Position numbers and translations under genes: made by a program
In this document: piece by piece, positions 33,493 through 44,280 of the stretch
Layout of the letters: every line of letters begins with the position of its first letter
Numbering within the stretch: the stretch's first letter is position 1
Assembly: GCA_030765065.1 (NCBI GenBank)
Contig: CM060977.1
Coordinates: 98,287,795 to 98,351,794, forward strand
Reading direction: 5' to 3'
Length of the DNA: 64,000 nt
Source of the DNA: Deroplatys truncata
Lineage: Eukaryota; Arthropoda; Insecta; Mantodea; Mantidae
The notes under the pieces: model-generated
The model's input: only the letters and a program-made list of their open reading frames with translations
Database searches by the model: none
What the model was told of the DNA's origin: nothing

Positions 33493-33951
33493 ATATTTCA
33501 AATAAATCCAGAAAAAACACCCAAAATAGCATACCAAGCTTAACTGAAAGTAAATGTGCCACGTATTAAGATAACCAGAGCGTAGCCGAATAATTTAAAG
33601 TTCCACTGTTAAGCAACAACAAATTTTAAACTAGCAATGTGAATTACAATAGTAGTGTCGTGGTCTTTTAAAGCTTTCACCTTGAGAATAATCACCTTAG
33701 GCTTAACTCAGTGCTGTATTAAAAAAAGCTTCATAGAAGCTAGATATACGTATAAAAATGACGTAAACTAGTAGGCTTTACAATTCCCCAATACGGTTTC
33801 GTACTAAATTGCAACAGGTCTTATATACATTTTACGAAAGGCATGAAGGTAAAATGGGACACAGCTAAAACTGGATTCCCAAATAAGACATACATGAAAT
33901 ATAACTGGCACTAGTCATAAAAACCGGCTCACATTTACATATGTATACATA
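33493..33951. other. No feature recognised
   Basis: AT-rich spacer between two fold-back elements. Confidence 0.4.
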
Positions 33952-33953
33952 TA

Positions 33954-34525
33954 CGCAACTGCTTAAAGTATTCGTATGTACTTTAAAAAAGTAGCCAAAT
34001 CGTTCATTTTATTAGTTTTATAAATTTGTTTAAATATGTGCCAAAATTGTATATTTTTTGGTCCGTGCTGCTTTCAAAACTATTTTTAATGTATTGGGTG
34101 GAACATACATCCACACGCTTGCATCAACATGTGACTTGGTGGAGAAGTAAATTCGTGAAGGCGTAAAAAAGAGCTCAAAATTAAGAATTAAGGCAAATGC
34201 GTTGAAAACTCCCAACTTTAACATTTTATTCCTCCATCAAATAAAATCCTATTTTTTGCCGTAAAAACAAGTACTGCAAAAATAAATTGACCTACTCAAT
34301 GCATGCAAGATAATTTTGAAAACACCACGTACAAAAAGAGTGGCAATTTTGGCATACTTTTAAAATATATATAAAACTGATAAAACGAAGGACCTGAAAA
34401 ACCGCCAAAACACCCATACTCTAATTATCATTTGATCTTTATCTCCAAAAAATTATATTTTTCACTAAATTAATTTGGCTGCTAAAACGTTTTAAAATGG
34501 AGACGAATACTTCCTTGAAGGGGTG
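33954..34525. mobile_element. Fold-back element FB-B
   Basis: The right end, read on the complement, is 'CACCCCTTCAAGGAAGTATT'; the left arm ('gcttaaagtattcg', 'gtgccaaaattgtatatttt') pairs with it but has lost about 80 bp. TA lies at both borders (33952-33953, 34526-34527). Internal text matches FB-C closely ('actcaatgcatg', 'agataattttgaaa'). Confidence 0.75.
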
Positions 34526-34527
34526 TA

Positions 34528-35302
34528 CATAGACACCAAAAGTTCATAACTACGGTTTATCAGTAAATATGTATCTGCATTAACTCCGAGCTACTGTACT
34601 TGTTTCTATAAGTCAAGGAACAGTCTAAACGTGCATGGACAAGAAATCGTGTCGAGTAGTAAAAATTACCCCATTCACTGGTTTGGGTGAAAATTTTGTG
34701 TCTACTCTATCCTTAAGCAAAAAGGTGCATAAATCAGGAGTAAAATGGTGTTTAACGCTTTAGCAGAGAACCGGAATAGTTAACCCTTTACCCTTGCAAA
34801 TAACAAAGAAATTTTTCACTTAGTGAAATGATGAATCAGATTATTTATAGCACGGGCATTACAAATTTAAAATAAGTAACAAGAAACAGAGAGTGAATAA
34901 ATGCCATTACCTTTGTTTACAAATGCAGAACACCGTATTAGAAATCCATGATACAACGGCACATCGCCATGGAACCGACTAGACTAGTCTTATCAGGCAC
35001 TGGTTATTGCCCCATCACACACGCACACAAATGCTAACTAAGAAAGTCACTGCACCGGTCTCAATTCGAGTACTCAAAACACCTTTCTCGCGCAGCAGGT
35101 CGTTAAGCCAAGAGAGACTTGAAGCGTGAATTACGGGACGTCTGGTGGCAAAAAGAATCTTCTAGAAGTTAAAAGTGGACAAGCAAGCATATACAGAAGA
35201 AGACGCGAGAATAAACATCGCGAACTTTCTAGCGCGAAATACAGTTTTGGATAAAAACTGCAAAACTACAGGCAAATAACGGCACAGTACTACGATATTA
35301 CA
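34528..35302. other. No feature recognised
   Basis: Apparently unique sequence without an open frame of note. Confidence 0.4.
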
Positions 35303-35462
35303 TACACTGCCTCACTGGCAGAGTGGTCAGCGTTGTAGCTCCTCAATCCAGTAGTTCCCAATTCGATTCCTCCCGGGGGTGGGGAATTTTTAACCAGGAT
35401 CATTCCCTTTCTCCCACATAGTTAGTACGTATGGATGTAGGGTGAACATGACTGTGTTTAAT
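35303..35462 (+). mobile_element. SINE-E, tRNA-like retroposon fragment
   Basis: Head 'cctcactggcagagtggtca' and B box 'aattcgattcctcccggg' (about 35368-35385), then 'ggggtggggaatttttaacc'. A partly similar head and body occur at 48108. It abuts an R1 copy. Confidence 0.65.
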
Positions 35463-35467
35463 ACTAA

Positions 35468-36985
35468 AAATCTGATATGTTGCATTCACATGACCTTTTC
35501 TACCCTCTATCGTTTATTTGTAGGTACACAAATTATTCTTAGAAAGCTTATTAGCCTATCTACTTCATTTTAATCGAGATAAACCTTTGCAGAAATAGAT
35601 ACATTACACACTTCGTTGTATACCCCCTCAAGAAGGTTTTCGTCAGCATGTTAAAAAATTCTAACAGTGAAATTAATGGAGAGAAAAATCTAACTTTTTT
35701 GGACATAAAGATCAAATGGTAATACAGTTTACGTGTTTTGGTGGTTTTTCAAAACGTTAGTTTTAACAGCTTGATAATTTTTCGAAAAATATGCCAAAAT
35801 TGTAACTTTTTTGTTGTGTGTTTTCAGAATTATCTTTTATGCAATGTGTAAAGCATATTATTGCGTATACATCCACACACTTTCATTTACATGTAACTTA
35901 AACTGCTGGGGAAATAAATTTATGAAGTCGTAAAAAGTGCGCCGAAAATGAGGAATTATGCAAAACAATGCTGAAAATTTCCATATTTGACAGTTTATTC
36001 CTATGTCAAACAAAATCCAATTTTCATCAAAAATCAAGTAGTACACAAAATAAATTGTTTTACTCAATGCATGATAAGATAATTTTGAAATCACCACTTA
36101 CAAAAGAGTTACAATTTTGGCATACTTTCCAAAAATTATAGAAGTGATAAAATTAACGATCTAAAAAATCACAAAAACACGTAAACTGTATTACTATTTG
36201 ATCTTTAAGTCTCAATTAAATTAGATTTTTCCCTCCATTAACTTGGCTGGTATAATTTTTTTAAAATGCAGACAAATACTTTCTTGAAGTGGTGCAGATA
36301 TAAAGGGAACAGCGATAGTCAAGCGTTTACAAAATGGACGCTATATGCCGGTCTTAAAATCCCATACTCATTCTTTGACCGCAAAAAAACAACTGAATAT
36401 CGAGTGAAGTTTAAAACAATAACAAAGTATTGAACAATGCCAACCATTAATAACGGATATCTTGAAAATGGCTTATGCCTACCAGAAACATTATTTGGAA
36501 TAAATTGTGTTTTAAACAGATTATATTTTTTGACAGTACGTGTACGTCTATTGCTTAAAGTGTATCAATTATATAAGGTTATATAAAATTCCTTCTAAAT
36601 GAAGATAACTTCAATATATATGTTTTACTTGTCCTGTAAATATCGAGTACGTAGGATGTTTTAATCAAAATCACTAGGGCCAATTTCTCAGAAAATTAAA
36701 GTATGGAAACGTTTTTCATGTAAACGGTAGTTGGGTTGGAGGATTGTCTTGAAAACCTTCTTGTTTTATTTTTGGAAGATACTGATCTTAACTAGCAAGT
36801 TTGTTACTTATTCCAATGTTCGTTTTTCAGTTATACTGTTCACAGAGATACACTCACACTGACCTTTTTCCTAAAATGCCTCTTTTGGATTCAGAGGGCC
36901 TCAAAACATGTATTTCCGGTGAAATCTCGGTACGGAATATTTGGGTAGAATACAATACCTGGTCTACCCACTTAGAGAAAACCAA
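35468..36985 (-). repeat. R1 repeat interrupted by fold-back element FB-C
   Basis: The left R1 part (35468-35620, 'gttgcattcacatgacc' onward) and right part (36297-36985, 'gatataaagggaacagcgat' onward) join into a continuous unit when FB-C is removed. The copy at 140-545 shows the uninterrupted order 'atttcgtaagagatacaaagg'. Confidence 0.82.
35621..36294. mobile_element. Fold-back element FB-C inserted in R1
   Basis: The 674-bp element consists of two inverted arms of about 260 bp: 'tcaagaaggttttcgtc' against 'tcaagaaagtatttgtc', 'taatacagtttacgtgtttt' in both arms, and 'gccaaaattgtaac' in both. Left TA is at 35619-35620; the right TA appears mutated to CA (36295-36296). The empty R1 site confirms the borders. 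Confidence 0.85.
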
Positions 36986-37450
36986 AAACTGATATAACCA
37001 ACATTAAGAATGTTTAACGCCTGTTCTTACTGCATTAGCAACATGGCGGTGATACTAATGATCAGAGATAGGCAAAATATGAAATTTTGTGTTCTAAACC
37101 ATGTTTACTTTCATTATGAGAACAATTTGTTTTGCATTCTGCAATGTGTAGAACTGATTGCACATGATAAACAATTTCACATTGCATAATATATTGCTAA
37201 AATGTCTCTATTTTATGAAAATCTTCACAATACTTATGTTTTATAAAGTGTGGTGTTTTCGTTTTAAGGTTATTTTCGTTAGTAAATAAGCCACTCTATT
37301 CACGCATCTGTAAAATAACCTCGTACCCTTTCCAACAAGTCAGCTAAAGTTAGGAAAATGCAGCAATTCCTTTATGTGACGTCACGTGCGAAATTAAACG
37401 CCCTTATTCTTGAAGAGTTTTAATTTTTGCCAAGCTGTGTTTTACCGCAT
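36986..37450. other. No feature recognised
   Basis: AT-rich, no repeat match seen. Confidence 0.4.
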
Positions 37451-37454
37451 ACTC

Positions 37455-37960
37455 CAATTAGAACTGGGACGCAGCGACTAAGGCCCGAGGTTATCGGGAG
37501 GTTGGCGGCGGGCAATCGGAGATAAACAAAGATAAGTCACACTCTCGACAGCCGGAAACACCAGAAGCACTATCGGCAGAACACCAGAATTTTCTGGAAG
37601 CTTCCTTCCCCCCGTTTCCAGAACATTTGTCCAGAAAGTTCCTCAATGTTGCGTGGAAGATTCCGTTGCCTATATAAGCCAGCGTTCTCACGAGAGGAGC
37701 CAATGAGCAAGTTAGCTAATGCTTTTCTGATGCGATGGAAAGTATTCTTCCCCCAGCAGTTAGTGACGACTGCCGTGATATGCTGCTGCAGAGTGAGAGA
37801 TTGGAGAACTCTTGTATTTGACTCCCCAACGAGTGAACCGCCCAGAAGAAGATGGTTAGATAATATAATGGATGAAATTATAGGGTGGAAAAATAAAGCG
37901 AAAATAGAGATTTCTGGAGGAAAATTATACATGACGCCAAAGCTCATCAACAGCTGTAGA
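37455..37960 (+). repeat. LTR-like repeat L2, copy 1
   Basis: Shares with 61590-62040 the blocks 'ggttatcgggagg', 'aatcggagataaacaaagat', 'tggaagattccrttg', 'ctatataagccag' (TATA-like, about 37672) and 'gttagtgacgactg'. A promoter-like element without coding capacity suggests a solo LTR; its exact ends and target duplication are unclear. Confidence 0.65.
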
Positions 37961-37961
37961 T

Positions 37962-38099
<138 letters not shown>

Positions 38100-38159
38100 G
38101 CAGAATGCGTTTCTTTGTCCCATTCCTTTTTGAACCCACCTAGATCTGACCAAAGGTTA

Positions 38160-38696
38160 CAATCAGGGCTCAGGCGAATCTGACTCCAAATTATGAAGGC
38201 GGTCTCTATCGAACACGAAATAAAGGTTAATAGTAGGCAAGCTTATAAGCCCGCCTGTTTTGAAGGAAATATTGCATCGTTATTATAACCCTCATTCTAT
38301 ATAATTGTAAATTTTTAGACGCAACTTGCATCAAACAGGGCCATAAATCTTCTAATAATAACAACGTATGCGACATTAATGCTCTTGGAGAAATCTGATT
38401 ACAAACTTGTATATGTCAAACTATAAATCTCACAAAAATTATATAAGCTTGATTTTAAGGAGAGTAATTTATAAGAAGAAAATTCCGTTATATGCATATA
38501 CACAGCATTTCATGTAGTCTTAAAAAAATCAACTCTAAAAGAATAAAAAGAAACACAATAATGCTTTACTACAAGTTAATGTTTAGGATAATGATTTGAA
38601 ACTGTATCCAGCCACGCACATGAATTTTCTTGCGCATTCATGCAGTTTCAAACAAAATGGAAATGTACCACCTATCACTGCTCCTTTGAGCTAAAA
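38160..38696. other. No feature recognised
   Basis: AT-rich, no open frame or repeat match. Confidence 0.4.
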
Positions 38697-38698
38697 TA

Positions 38699-39400
38699 CG
38701 AGGGTAATTCGGAAAGACCCAGACGTTTTGAAATAAACAATTAACAAAACACAAATATCAACATTTATTATTTAAATTTGAAAGGTATACTCTTAAGCTA
38801 TTTTTCTATATAATCGCCATTCAAATTGAGGATTTTATCATACCGTGGCACTAGTTTTTCAATACCCTCTCTGTAGAAATCTGCCGCCTGCGACTTCAAC
38901 CACTGGTTTACACCGGCATGCAGTTCAGCGTCAGTATCAAGGCATCAATTTGATGCACCAAACTTCGTGAAATTTGAGGAAAATGTTCCGAAAGTTCTGT
39001 AATCATGAAACGACGACTTTCACGAATTCTGTCATTGATTTGCATTGACAGTTCATCAGTCATAAGGCTAGGCCTACCACTGCGATCCTCATCGTGAACA
39101 TTGGTACGCCATTTTTAAAATCAATGTACCATTGCCTGACTCGGCTTTCACTCATTATTCCCTGCCCGTAACATCACAAAGTTGATGATACATTTCAATA
39201 GTTTTGTTCTTTTTAGCCAACCGCACTTCACAAGTGGCGGGATTTTCTATTACAGCGCACACTTTAACAACTCACAGAGAGCACAGTCCTCACGCTACCA
39301 TAGCTGGATGCGTACTGAATGTAGGAACGTTCTGACACCACGATGGTGGCTCTGGCCTTAAACATCGCCAAAACGTCTGGGACTTTCTGGACTACCCTCG
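38699..39400 (-). mobile_element. Mariner-like element with internal deletion
   Basis: Inverted ends of about 32 bp: 'CGAGGGTAATTCGGAAAGAC' left, 'CGAGGGTAGTCCAGAAAGTC' on the complement at right, both continuing 'ccagacgttttg'. Left flank TA; the right flank TT is probably a mutated TA. At 702 bp it is about half the usual mariner length, because the catalytic core is missing. Confidence 0.9.
38795..39260 (-). pseudogene. Mariner transposase, HTH joined to C-terminus, core deleted
   Basis: On the minus strand the N-terminal part shows 'CEVRLAKKNKTIEMYHQLCD', 'MSESRVRQWYIDFKNG' and, after a frameshift, 'DEDRSGRPSLMTDELSMQIN' and 'RFMITELSEHFPQISRSLVH', the paired HTH and linker of mariner transposases. 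It then jumps to 'WLKSQAADFYREGIEKLV' and 'RYDKILNLNGDYIEK', the C-terminal signature. The 'TGDE', 'HDNA' and 'PPYSPDLAPSD' segments with the three catalytic aspartates are absent. Deletion lies near 38935-38945. Several frameshifts remain, so even the DNA-binding part is not intact. Confidence 0.88.
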
Positions 39401-39444
39401 TTTAAACTTCAGCCCTGCTAGTAGACCTTAAAACAATGACTCAA

Positions 39445-39488
39445 AAAAGGCTAATGTGCTGCACTCACATGACTTTCTCTATCAACAC
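39445..39488 (-). repeat. R1 terminal fragment
   Basis: 'Gtgctgcactcacatgacttt' followed by 'ctcta', the R1 end seen at 22.2 and 35.5 kb. Confidence 0.6.
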
Positions 39489-39494
39489 CAAATG

Positions 39495-39965
39495 AGATGT
39501 CTCCGCGATAACGTGTGGGGCTCGCATTCGGTGGGTCCGGGTGCGATTTTCGTCGACTGTTCAATCTACCTTGGGTTTTTCGTGGTGTTCCCTCGTGCGT
39601 AGGCGAATGGAGAGGTGGTTTGTCATTGATTACGATTTCCTTTCCATTATTTCCCTTTCATTTTCAGTTTTCTTCTCATGTTTCAGGTTTGCTTCTAGGT
39701 TTCGTGGCGATGGTGGGGGAGCATGCTTGCTCAAAAAAAAGAGTACTCTCCGTGACACTAGAGGACTGCTTGGTCGTCGGGTCGTTCATTGTCCTATCTA
39801 GAAAGCTTCAGCAGTGAAATGGATCTTGGAACCTGGAATTGTTAGGGACCTCCGCGCGTCTATTTGGCCTATCTGACTACGCCTTAGCCTCCTGTGGCTC
39901 CTTCACTTCATATCTATCTTGGGGTTGGTAGCCACAATTGATCTATGTAGGTTGCTTCAGATATC
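39495..39965 (+). mobile_element. SINE-A, degenerate
   Basis: Contains 'ggggctcgcattcggtgggt' and 'gggtttttcgtggtgttccc', then 'gtaggcgaatggagaggtgg' and 'tatttggcctatctgactac'. The order matches 53243-53700 most closely, so these two form a SINE-A subtype. The B box is eroded. Confidence 0.7.
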
Positions 39966-41025
39966 CCTTCCTATTTGTTACGTCACTTAACTTACAGTGT
40001 CAAATAGCGCGGGGCTGAGGGAGGGAGCGCCATTTAGACATCTGTACGCGAGAGTGGCTTGGCGTGGCTAAGATTGAGAGCCTGGAAAGGCAACAAATTA
40101 ACTGATGACACTGGAGTGAGTATATGTCCACTCTGTGGTGAAAGGAAACATGGAAAAGTATTCTGAAGTGCAAAGTAACATAACTGCTAAGAAAACAACA
40201 TTTACCATCACAGTTTCAGGATTCCAATAGGAGAGTCTGCTTGGATATAACGTTGGACGCGGGGTGTCATAAAATGGGGTCTTTTGTCTAAAATTCGGCA
40301 AAGGAGCCAGGTTGGTTTCTATCTTTAATTTTATTAAGTATTTTAGTATTGTTAGACCCCTAACAGTAATTACAAAAAATAAATCCTAATGCTCATAAAG
40401 ATGCTTCACTATAAATTATTTTTGCTCCATGTATTGTTGCGAGTCAACTAAAAATTTTAATACCTTTTGGAACAGTAATAATTGTTAATTGGCCGAGAGA
40501 GCGGAAGAGAGGGAACGGTACATAAGAGCGAGTTCTTAAGGGTCGGAGCACTGTATAGACTTATAATATAATTATAGTTGATGTTTCTTATTATTATTTT
40601 GTTTTTCTTCCTTCATTATGTTAGTATATATTATAGTACATACTTTTGTAAATAGTAAGTATATATTTAATATTATACACTCAGTGTTAGATTATAGGGA
40701 CAGGAAAAGCATGTAGAACAACAATGAGGCCCATGTCATTGTTGTATTTTACAAGAGCAGTATAGAGCTCTTCAGAAAAAAAGTCCTTCTACTGCTACTA
40801 CTATCTATAACGAAATGTGTAATGTAGCCATTTCTGCAAAGGTTTATTTGGATTAAAATGTAGAAAAATAAGCTTGAGTAATAATTGAACAAATCTGAAT
40901 GAAACCTCACACATAAGCGGAATTTATTTTAGTTTTAATCCATCAGAAGACCTCCTAGATGTATAATCTTTAAAGGATGTGTAAGTGGAAGAAATATTTT
41001 GGAGACATATGTAAACATAGATATG
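39966..41025. other. No gene; short R1 fragment at 40798-40890
   Basis: Mostly AT-rich. 'Aacgaaatgtgtaatgtagcc' and 'ttatttggattaaaatgta' near 40810-40860 match R1 at 47350-47410. Confidence 0.45.
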
Positions 41026-41350
41026 GCGGCGCCGTGGCCGAGTGGTAAGACCGCTCACCTCTCACAAAGGCGGTCCTGTTCGATCCCAGGGACACGCATG
41101 TGGGATTTGTAGTGGAGAAAGCGGCATCAGGGCGGGTTATCCGGTTTTCCCCGACATTCATTCCACCAGCTGTTCCACACCGCATTTCCTTTCATCCATT
41201 TCACCATCAGTTCATATCATCTACATCCTCACCCTCATACCAGACATCGGGCTGATCACCCAACCTGGATATTCAATCTAATCCAAAATGTTTGCTCCTT
41301 GACAGCCTCTGGCACCCGCTTGTAAGTCCTACACACGAGGAGGGTAAATT
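41026..41350 (+). mobile_element. SINE-D, near full length
   Basis: tRNA-like head 'ggcgccgtggccgagtggta' with B box 'gttcgatcccaggg' (about 41079-41092), 'cgcatgtgggatttgtagtg', and tail 'cttgtaagtcctacacacga'. The head resembles a leucine- or serine-type tRNA, but no closed acceptor stem follows. Confidence 0.85.
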
Positions 41351-41833
41351 CGAATTCTATTACAAACTTAGTTCTCCGTTGTGATAGATGGAATGCAATA
41401 ATACGATGGGAAAACGCATGTGGATAAATCTGAGAAAGTTCATAATAGAGTATACACATCCCGACGATGATTTGGCGAACCATTGCATTACTCACCGCGA
41501 GGCACAGTGTTTACAATCTGTCTCAATGGAATAATAAAGCCGCTAGTTATTGGAACATTTCATGAGCAATTTAACACAGGCACTTCTAGCTCTATACCCA
41601 TGTAAAATGCTTTGGCCGAAGCAAAATGATGAAGCACCTCTTTGACCTGCGTAAAGAAATTTATAAATTTCCAGCACTGTATAGCTACGAAAGGATGTTT
41701 TTGGTAGACTCCACTTCATATTTTCGTTACATAAAAGGCAACCCAAGCAATAATGGCAACGAATGAAATAAAAAAATTAGATCCCTAGCTTAGAGACAGC
41801 AACGTTGCAATTAAAAGCAAAACTTATACCAAT
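41351..41833. other. No feature recognised
   Basis: Several minus-strand frames of 60-80 codons show no domain. Confidence 0.4.
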
Positions 41834-42020
41834 AGCCGGCCCTCGTAGCCGTGGTCGCTGAAGCGGTCGCTCCGGCGTTCCGCCAAGCTGAGGGTCGCGG
41901 GTTCGAGTCCCGCCACGGGCATGGGTGTTTGTGTATGTATGTGTGTTGCGGAAATAAGCGGCATGAAAACAGTAAAACACAGTAGCATAAACTGGGTACA
42001 ACAAGAGAACTTTAAAAAAA
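41834..42020 (+). mobile_element. SINE-C, tRNA-derived retroposon
   Basis: Matches 24550-24742: 'agccggccctcgtagccgtg', B box 'gggttcgagtcccgcc', 'tatgtgtgttgcgg' and 'aaaacagtaaaacacagta'. It ends 'caagagaactttaaaaaaa'. Confidence 0.87.
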
Positions 42021-42055
42021 ATACTGACGTAGGGACTAGAATTCATGTAGACGCA

Positions 42056-42480
42056 CCTTACAACGAAGAACCTATTCACCCTAGAGAGGGTGAAAGCGAA
42101 CTACATACAGAAGGCTATGGAAGTGTCAAAAACCACACGATCAAGACTCGCAGATCTCTTGGTGAGCGAAATCTTTCTCATCGAAGGCCTCAGAACAAGT
42201 ATACCTCTACCAAACATATGCGTATCAGAAAAACTGCTGACAAAAAACAAACAGAGAAAAAATAAGTACAACCAGAGTTCTACGGCACAGGAGCCATGGG
42301 AGATCATTTTTGGATAAAGGCAGATTTCGAAATCAGACACACTTAGTAATGTGCAGTAACACAGACTTTCATGAACCAAACAAAGACTGTAAATGTATAC
42401 TATCTAAAAAGAACATGTGATCGCTACCATATTGAACTCTGCACAAAGAGGACAAAGTATGTATACCGCCAATGTAATGT
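42056..42480 (+). pseudogene. Possible LINE ORF fragment
   Basis: Joined frames give 'VKANYIQKAMEVSKTTRSRL', 'EIFLIEGLR' and, further on, 'CDRYHIELCTKRTKYV'. The first run resembles a segment after the reverse transcriptase in some arthropod LINE proteins, and the second looks like the final His/Cys region. Frames break near 42085 and 42320. It directly follows a SINE-C. Identification rests on remembered family resemblance only. Confidence 0.35.
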
Positions 42481-43200
42481 AATTCCTACTTATGACTATT
42501 TGGCTGTAAAAATTTATGTATATATTTTAATTAACTCATACCAAGGGAAGAGAATTTGGTTATTAATCTAAATTTACGGTTAATTCGCTCATGAATATAT
42601 TTACAAAATGGATTTATCACTTTCAAAGGGAAGTTATGCCACCTTGAAGATAGAGTCCCTTAAATGCAAAATGCAGATTGACGACAGAAGTTCCCGTGGA
42701 ATCTGATCCAAATTTGTAAAAATGATACCAATGATTACGCGAGAGCTTTATTACGGGAGGAACAATATTTGGAGATCTACTGCTGAAAGTTTTCTCGCCA
42801 GACGTTTCGTCCACAACTGCGATAGATAATTTTAGTGGCGCGGTCGAAGCTGCTCGGCGAAAAATTCAACCGCTAATGATCTGTACGTCTTTTTTTAGAG
42901 GAAACAGAAATAAAAAGGGGTTTGGATAAGTAGAAAGGAAAAACGAAGGGATTCCGTTCTGTGGCAATTGTTTTGTTTAATTGCATATTGGGCTGTTAAG
43001 CTCGGTATCGCCGAAGCAACCGGAAATTTATGGACGTTCGTTATAAGACGGTTCCGCGTGTGAGGAGAAACGAATAAGGGAATGGAGGTTCTGTGAGACG
43101 CTCACATGAACCGTTTGTGCTTATAATGACCTGATGAGTGGTCTTTCTGTCGTCACCGCGTCCTTTCCAGGACTTTTCCAACATCTCTCTTATAATAAGG
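42481..43200. other. No feature recognised
   Basis: Possible unique sequence. GC rises from about 42820 onward without a convincing frame. Confidence 0.4.
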
Positions 43201-44280
43201 TATGTGCTCATTGTGATTCTAATTTAACTAGAAGAACATAGGCGTTTGCGTGCACATTGTAATTGGTTCGGTGGGAGTCCGAGTTGCAGCGGCCGTGCGG
43301 TGACCGCAGTGTGAAAGAAAGGCAAATGTACAGTGCTTGATGCTGTATACTGGCCTGATGAGGGAATTTTGGTGTTTGGTTCTTATGAGGGAGTTTGGAA
43401 GGAAAAGGTGTTATCTCCTCGGCTGGCTTCGGTAATGCAGGTGGTTTCTGAGAAAATGGTTTCTTGGAAATGAATGCTGCTCTTTCAGGATGTATAGACA
43501 AAAGATAAATGAACGCTCTAATTTAGTCCTTAGTGGTTCCTTTGTGTTTTTATTCACTACAATCTTTCCCTCGCTTCCTTATACAAGATTTTGTAAGAAC
43601 AATCTGACACAATAACCGGCACAGATACCTAAATCATCAGATACATATATGTTATATTAATCATGAATAGAGAAAGGTAGGAGAAAAGATGCAACGGGAA
43701 AAAAATAACAGGAAAGAGCAGGCAAACGTAAATAGATTGTAAATAGGGTAAATATTAACATCACAAGATATATAGATAATATTGTAAATAGCTTATACGT
43801 ATGCATTGCAAACAGTTTATTCACACGTTTTATAAGATTAGCAGAAACGCGTGCTAAAAAGCAACCAAATTAGTTAGCGACGTTTGTAACCCAGATATTT
43901 GGAATATGGCAGACACAGCGAGTGGCTGAAAGCAGACCATGCTAGAGATAGAAGTCGGAGAACAAGAAAAAGTCAGACAATATAGAAAAACCCAGAGGCA
44001 CAGTGACGCTTCGCTTACAAAAAGTGTACAATCAATTTCTCGTAATATGTCTCAGCGAACGCTATTGTCACCGCCAATCAGAAGGCGTGTACATATATCG
44101 CCGCGAAAAGTAGCGTCATGTTCAGAAAGTATAAAAAGGGAACACGCTTCACAATTCACACATTGCTCATTTTATTCGGATTTTCACTGCGACAACTCCA
44201 CGCTGCATTTTGATTTGCAGGGGAGAGGAAATATGATTCCGTGTTACTTGAGACAGTTACCCCATTAAACATATTCAGAT
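43201..44280. other. Unassigned; two open frames of about 100 codons
   Basis: A minus frame (43208-43501, 97 codons, Pro/Lys/His-rich) and a plus frame (43939-44268, 109 codons, Arg/Ser-rich) are open. Neither shows a known domain or a repeat match here. Possible exon debris; not called as genes. Confidence 0.3.

Noticed and set aside
41030..41100. Possible tRNA gene (leucine- or serine-like head)
   Set aside because: The same head and a long shared tail occur at 31.4 and 45.7 kb and the acceptor stem does not close, so it is a SINE. The same applies to the B boxes at 24615 and 41900.
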